Part shown: positions 58,661 to 64,000 of the stretch, piece after piece
Position numbering within the stretch: the stretch's first letter is position 1
How the letters are laid out: the number at the start of each line of letters is the position of its first letter
Source: Hygrophila difformis
Taxonomy: Eukaryota > Streptophyta > Magnoliopsida > Lamiales > Acanthaceae
Direction: 5' to 3'
DNA: 64,000 nucleotides
Assembly (NCBI GenBank): GCA_030278955.1
Contig: JAOANR010000004.1
Coordinates: forward strand, 58,863,120-58,927,119
Notes under the pieces: model-generated
What the model saw: the letters and a program-made list of their open reading frames with translations, nothing else
Database searches by the model: none
What the model was told of the DNA's origin: nothing
Position numbers and translations under genes: made by a program

Positions 58661-58749
58661 AGTACCAGGGCACAGTACCCCGCTGTTTTCAAGCAAGCTT
58701 TGTTCAAATATATTCGCCAAAATGGTCAAATGAAGAAGAGGCGCGATTT

Positions 58750-58780
58750 TATTATTATTATTATTATTATTAATTTTTTC
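58750..58780. repeat. (ATT)n microsatellite
   Basis: About eight ATT units just upstream of the plus-strand LINE fragment. Confidence 0.85.
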
Positions 58781-58789
58781 AGCTTAAGA

Positions 58790-59126
58790 TTATGTGTTGT
58801 TGTGACTCGCTTGAAGCCCTAAGATTATTGATCTCTCCTCATCATAGGCTTGCGCCACACCTTCACAAGATAGAGGAGATTCGGAAGGAATTCCGTACTT
58901 GCTTTTTTGAACATCGTCTGAGGGAAGTAAATATTGTAGCAGATTGTCTAGCCAAGATGGGAGCTGATGATGAGCAGTTCTTTACGACTTGGGCTTATCC
59001 GCCTGATCCGGTGCTTCCACTTCTTGTTGGAGATGTTGTGGGAATTTGGTTTCCACGACATTAGTTTAGTTGCTATGTTTTCTGTTTTACTCTTTTGTCT
59101 ACTTCCCTGGCCTTAATTGGCTGTTA

Positions 59127-59157
<31 letters not shown>
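58790..59157 (+). mobile_element. 3' end of a second LINE with poly(A) tail
   Basis: The frame 58792-59064 encodes the end of an RNase H: DSLEALRLLI, HKIEEIRKEFR, HRLREVNIVADCLAKMGADD, then WFPRH and stop. CTTCCCTGGCCTTAATTGGCTG follows, then about 28 A (59130-59157). Orientation and sequence differ from the LINE at 57598, so it is a separate insertion. The 5' limit is uncertain and no target duplication was found. Confidence 0.7.
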
Positions 59158-59162
<5 letters not shown>

Positions 59163-60783
59163 CTATGTGTATGCTTTGGAGCATAGTCAGAGATAGGTTA
59201 AATACAATATGTCTTTTATTATTGTTAATTTTACAATTTAAAAATCTATTTATTCGTAGCTTTTACAGCATAGCGGTGTCTGCAAGATTTCACCTGTCCA
59301 AGTTTGAACAGGACATAGACACGAGACATTGTTTGTAGCTAGAGTAAAATACTCAGATTTTACAGTTGGACAAAATTAACTTATTGCAGCAGCAGTATTA
59401 TTTATTTAAATTGTTAGTAATACTACACGTACAAGATAACAATAACTCGGAAAAGCATTAAATGACACACAAACAAAGAACATCAACATGAATTGCATGT
59501 TTGCCACGTGCCCTCTGCCCTATGCAGCTACTCCACTAGTACTTAACTAAATTTCTTCATACGAGTAATTTTTAAACCAAAACTAATTCTTTCTTGAATA
59601 GTTGAATACCCATCCCATGTGCTACAACCTTCTTAGTTTTACTTAATTTTTAATAGTAATTAATTTATCTAATTTTGAGTGACGTTGTATTCAAAGCTTG
59701 ACACGAAACCATACCTGCCCCAGATGTAACATTTCCAAAATCACACTTTATTAATTATGTGAAACTAACTAACCTTGTCGTACGTGTCCATTTATTTTTG
59801 AGATCGAAAATGCATTATTAGCACTATTACTAAATTTGAAATTATTTATCAATAATTTACAAAAATAAAATTATGGGGTTTGTTATCCCAACAGAACCAG
59901 GGGTAGTTTACCAAACTCTGGAAAAGGATTTCCCACAAGGAGAAACGTCAGTGATTCTTTCCTTAAATTGAATTTCTTACTATATAGTAGTACTATTACC
60001 ACTACCACAATTTTAATCATTGGTCCTAATTTTCTTCTTTTTGTTCTTTTATGTGTCAACGTTCTATTATGAAAATTTAAATTTATGAAATGAAATAAAA
60101 TTGGAGAATTCATACAAACCACACCAAACAATAAGGCACTGTTCATAATTTGGACGTTCATTATGAATTCACCAATGATGATTACAGACTTACAGTAACT
60201 GACAAATAAGTGAAAATCCTTTTAAGAAAAAGTTGGGACTTTTTGAAAGTAAATTAAAATTGTGGCAGGCTACAGTCATTTTCATATATACACAGACATA
60301 CACATACTGCACAAACCATTCATGTACGTATGTATGTATGCTTTCCTTCCTACAGAATTCATTTTCCAATTTCCCCAACAATCCCACTTTGTTGATCAGC
60401 TGATGTGCTGATGGCCTAAATCCCTAAACCCAATTTTCTCCGCCCCCACACAAAATTCCAACCTTTTTCTAGATTCCCCTGTTTCCAAGAATTAGGCCTA
60501 GCACGCAATCCCAGATTATACTATTTTATTTGAAAGTTGAAACAAGCTTAAACGCAGACGCCCCAACAAATCCATTTATTTCAACGGATACTGCTCTGCA
60601 GTTTGTTTCTTCTACTTTCCCACTTTCTTTCTACTATGTCTATTCTCCCTTTTTGGTTACTGCAATTATTGCTGCAGTTGGTGTACTAATGGTTGGGTTG
60701 GGCTGTTCACATATATTTTCTGTTGCAGATGTAATAATGTTAAATGTATTGCTCTCAGCTCTCATTCCCTTTGACGCCCTATA
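59158..60783. other. Spacer and promoter region before the DUF707 gene
   Basis: No gene supported. A CCACGTGCC G-box-like motif lies near 59503. T/C-rich sequence increases toward 60780. Confidence 0.4.
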
Positions 60784-60985
60784 AATCCCTTCACATTTTG
60801 CCCTCTTTGAACCATCCCCTGTTACCTCATAGATATATACGTGTTTACGTTTCTTGGGGAGTTATTAGAAATTTTCTTGGCAAAATCCCTTCACATTTTG
60901 CCCTCTTTGAACCATCCCCTGTTACCTCATAAATATATATACGTGTTTACGTTTCTTGAGGAGTTATTAGAAATTTTCTTGGCAA
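60784..60985. repeat. Tandem duplication of about 100 bp in the DUF707 leader
   Basis: Copy 1 (60784-60883) and copy 2 (60884-60985) both begin AATCCCTTCACATTTTGCCC and continue through ACGTGTTTACGTTTCTTG. They differ by only a few bases and a 2-bp AT insertion, so the duplication is recent. It precedes a likely splice donor AGAGAAG|GTATGC at about 61007. Confidence 0.9.
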
Positions 60986-61396
60986 TTGGCATTTCAAATT
61001 CAGAGAAGGTATGCTGTTCATGAACTCTTTGTTATTGTTGTTTCTTCTTCAATTGAATTTAATTGTTCTTCATTCTGGGATTTATTTTGCCTTCTCTTTT
61101 GTGTTGTGGGGCATGAAATGACGATTGTAGCCCTTAATCTGCTGCTTTGTTTGAACATTGTTGGTTGGGACTTGGGAAAATGGATTAATTAGATTTCTGT
61201 TTTGTTTTTTGGTTACTGAGAGAGGATGAATGAAACAGTTCATTTATTAGGTAGGATTCCGTGTTTGACTAAAATTTTTGCGAGGTTGGATGGATATTTT
61301 CCTCTCTATTAGATGCCAAGAAATTGATTATTTGTCTATGTGAACGAATGGGGAATGAACTGAGTTTGAACTTCTTCATGTTTCTTGATTTCTTTA

Positions 61397-61660
61397 TACT
61401 TCCTCCGTTCCTTTTTAAATGACACGTTATGACTTTTGTTACTGTTCATTAAGTAGCTTTGACTCGACTTTTTAATACAATTATATAAGATAAAATATAG
61501 TCAAGTGAGATCTTATTGGATTCGTCTAATCGCATAGATTTAGAATATCACATTTTCATAATTTTTACTTGTATGGAATTTGAGTTATTACGGATTAAAA
61601 ACGTGTATTGGATTGCGTGAAATGTGGGTCCGTGACATTTATTTAGGAACGGAGGAAGTA
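61397..61660. mobile_element. Stowaway MITE in the leader intron
   Basis: 264 bp from TACTTCCTCCGTTCCTTTTT to AGGAACGGAGGAAGTA with TA borders. Confidence 0.9.
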
Positions 61661-63033
61661 TGTATTTTATGGTTCCAATTACTGTTTGGAAAGAACTTTC
61701 CTCTTTTTTTTTTTTCTTGGTTGGATAATTGTGATGTTTCTGTTGAATAAATCGTGTTAGTGTTTTGTTACTTGAGGTTTTCATGCTTCACTGCAATTAT
61801 TAAGTTTGGATTTCAGAGAAGGGCTGTTTTGACTGCCAATTTAACTCAAATGAATTGATAATGAAAAATGAAATTGGCATAGGAAGTTGATATTCGGTGT
61901 TTAGTGTAGGGTGTGAAGATAATGAAAAATAAACACACTGCTCAGGGAAGTTGAAGTTGAAGTTGAGAGTTTTGGTGTAGGACATGGGTGTCATTTTGAC
62001 AGCCTTCTGAGTTCAAGCGGCGTGATGACTGATAATCGGTTCCTTATGCCACTTGAACTTAATAAGTAGTCAAAATGACCGATTCCTTGCCCTATGGCCT
62101 AAACTGAACACCCAAAGGATATGAACTTTGCATACTAAATGGTACTCATGATGTTCCGTGTGTATATACTATGGCATTGAATTTGAGCACCGTGATTGCG
62201 TCTGATGGTTGTCCATTTGTGTTTATTTTGCAACCATATTGATGTAAGCAATGAGTTTTTTATTTGGAGCTCAATACAAACATGATATTGATGACAACAT
62301 GCATTTACACAGTTTGTTAGGGCATCAAATCATGATGTATTGTACTCAGTTTTGTACATATTCTATGTCAACTAGTATTTGTTTCTTAGATGTCCAACAT
62401 TATTTTTTTCACTTTCAAATGTAAGTACTGGACATTCAAATTTCATTGAATTGTTTCTGTTGGGGTTAGCATTATAAAAGAAATTCATATAAATGTATAA
62501 TTCACTTAAATAAAAATATTGTATAAACAATTAAATAAAACTAGTTGGAAATAATTTTCATTAAAAGTTCAGTTAAATATATGTAGGAACAATAACATTT
62601 ATTAACATATGGCTAATTTTTTTTATAAAATTATATACAGAATATGTTTCATATATATCATACATAAATACTTCTATTACAGATTTCAATATATTTTTGT
62701 TTCCTTACATATAAAAATGTGTAATATCTAGTTTATTTTTAAATATATGCCTACAAACAATCTCATGTAATTCAAATCAAATATCTTTTTCTATTAATAA
62801 TAATATTAATTATCATAACAAAAAAGTAAAGGGCAAATAATTAACCTTTTCTTTGGTAATAAATATTTATTTCACATAATTTGAATTGTAGTACTATATA
62901 TAATAATTTTTGAAAGCCACATAGAGACATAGTATATGTATTTTAAATTTTTTTATTATGTGTGAGGAGAATGTATAATATTAAATGTAATAGACAATAT
63001 TGGTAACATTTTAAATACTTTTATCAAGATTTG

Positions 63034-63186
63034 GGATTAAGCAAGTTAGTTATCTACTCAACCTTCCTTAGCTTGTGTGGGAGCACGGTTCGTTCCATCC
63101 GCTTGTATTCTTTCCTTTTATCCATTTTGTAATTTGTGACGCATGCATACACACACACGCTTTTTATGAATATATCAAAAGAAAAT
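63034..63186 (+). mobile_element. Possible SINE, copy 4 (diverged)
   Basis: GCACGGTTCGTTCCATCCG resembles a B box; CTTTTATCCATTTTGTAATTTGTG matches the body of the other copies, and the end is A-rich. Confidence 0.4.
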
Positions 63187-63609
63187 AGTTATAAATTTTG
63201 CCTTCAATAACTTGTTGAGGGCACCCACATGTATAAAACGTAGTACTGTATATCAATATTAATTAATCTTGAGTGTATCTCTATGTGCGCATGCGTGCAC
63301 ACACACACACACATATTAGAAATAATTGAATTCAATGGCAGTGGAAATGATTATTAGACAGTAACTTGGAAGGAACTTTGAAGGGGTGAAAACATTCGGG
63401 GACATCAAGCAAACACGAGCTTCTTCCCATGAAAGGATCATGGTCATGGAGGTGGCTGATGAAAAAACAACAGTTCTTATTTGATGGGGTGAGCTTTTGG
63501 AATGTTTTTTTTTTTCTTCCATCAAGTGTGATGGGATGAATGTGTTCTTTTTTAACAGTTGTAGCCTAAGCTAACTTGTGTGAGAATGCAGGCCTTTTGT
63601 GGAGCGAAA

Positions 63610-64000
63610 ATGAAACAGCTGCCATTTATGGGAGTGATATGTATCGTTATGTTGTTTGTATTTTATAGGACATCCCAGTATCAGCATCAGCAGACAGAGG
63701 TACTCGATCAGTTTATGGTCTTGCTTTTGTCCTGTTATTGTGAGTCTTGTTCATGATGGTCACTTCTGTTGATTTGGTTCCTTTTACCAGATGGAGTTGA
63801 AATTGCTTCCCTTCTACACTTCAAAGGTATGTATATCTCAATATTGGTTCCTCATTGTAGTCGTAACATTATTTTGAGGCATTGAAATAATAAGCATTGG
63901 ATTGGGTTCCTTTTTCCTTTTTCCTTAATTCTATTTTCCACTGAGAAAACAAAATTGTTGATGTCGCAAGGATGTTTCTATCCAGAATTCAGGCATGGAT
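63610..64000 (+). CDS. DUF707 family protein, 5' part, runs off the window
   Basis: Exons 63610-63699, 63791-63826 and the start of a third at 63971 keep one frame: MKQLPFMGVICIVMLFVFYR, TSQYQHQQTE, MELKLLPFYTSK, DVSIQNSGMD. Residues 6-19 form a single signal-anchor membrane helix after a short N-terminus, i.e. a type II membrane protein. This start is characteristic of plant DUF707 proteins (annotated as lysine-ketoglutarate reductase trans-splicing-like, and thought to be glycosyltransferase-like). The catalytic part is beyond the window, so the call rests on the N-terminal 52 residues. Confidence 0.65.

Larger units (their letters stand above)
57598..58701 (-). mobile_element. 5'-truncated LINE (L1-type) with target duplication, minus orientation
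   Basis: An 18-bp direct repeat TGTTTTCAAGCAAGCTTT brackets the block (57598-57615, 58684-58701). A T-rich run at 57612-57632 is the poly(A) end read from the other strand. On the minus strand 57750-58115 encodes part of a retrotransposon RNase H: LTEAELTVVNRVCGAIIRDQ, PLLKLIFQCDSCNVVGWL. The block is interrupted by a hAT element at 58177-58660. Confidence 0.75.
61007..63591 (+). other. Long leader intron of the DUF707 gene (inferred)
   Basis: Donor GAGAAG|GTATGC and acceptor GAATGCAG|GCCTTT (exon from 63592, 18 nt before the ATG) would give a 2.6-kb intron in the 5' UTR. It contains a Stowaway MITE, a decayed SINE and (AC)n at 63297-63314. Other frames in it are not supported. Confidence 0.5.

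Noticed and set aside
60530..61192. Plus-strand hydrophobic frames of 60-84 codons
   Set aside because: Low-complexity leader and intron sequence including the 100-bp duplication; the coding start is better supported at 63610.

Overview
This is a stretch of AT-rich plant nuclear DNA. The evidence is spliced genes with GT-AG introns and plant-only families (GBSSI starch synthase, DUF1218, DUF707, KDM3-type JmjC protein), a cytosolic-type tRNA-Lys, and a dense set of typical plant transposons. Protein similarity suggests a eudicot, possibly an asterid of the Lamiales type; that last step is an impression, not a measurement.

Layout. 101-1866 (-): a complete 3-exon DUF1218 membrane protein gene. 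1.9-10.6 kb: gene-free, with a small hAT element, Stowaway MITEs and a foldback Mutator-like element at 5208-6246. 10.7-12.0 kb (+): a two-exon TIR-only protein of the cyclic-ADPR synthase (BdTIR) type. 12-16.4 kb: MITEs, a truncated LINE and microsatellites. 16.45-24.73 kb (-): a 12-exon SNF2/RING ATPase of the CHR27/CHR28 class (1152 aa by my splicing). 25-33.1 kb: small hAT and Harbinger elements, then a 5.63-kb Ty1/copia retrotransposon (27426-33054, minus orientation) with near-identical LTRs, an intact pol ORF and a decayed gag. 34479-34551: tRNA-Lys(CUU). 34.76-37.6 kb (+): GID8-like LisH/CTLH protein of the CTLH E3 ligase. 38.7-40.6 kb: a Tourist-like and a second foldback Mutator-like element. 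41.1 kb (-): small conserved plant protein. 44.1-44.8 kb (-): myristoylation-signal protein of unknown role. 46.4-49.5 kb (+): granule-bound starch synthase I, 13 coding exons. 51.8-57.2 kb (+): JMJ24-type JmjC/RING/WRC protein whose Fe(II) histidines are replaced. 57.6-59.2 kb: nested LINE/hAT/SINE insertions and a second LINE 3' end. 60.8 kb-end (+): 5' part of a DUF707 gene that runs off the window.

The genes do not form a pathway; this is ordinary chromosomal gene order with protein turnover (GID8), chromatin (CHR28, JMJ24), starch (GBSSI), immunity (TIR) and cell-surface or Golgi functions side by side. I found no wholly new system. The most notable items are the non-canonical JmjC centre, the young copia copy carrying a dead gag, the nested retroelement/hAT/SINE block with preserved target duplications, and the two foldback Mutator-like elements. 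Exon joins were derived by hand from splice signals and reading-frame continuity, and each complete spliced gene sums to a whole number of codons.
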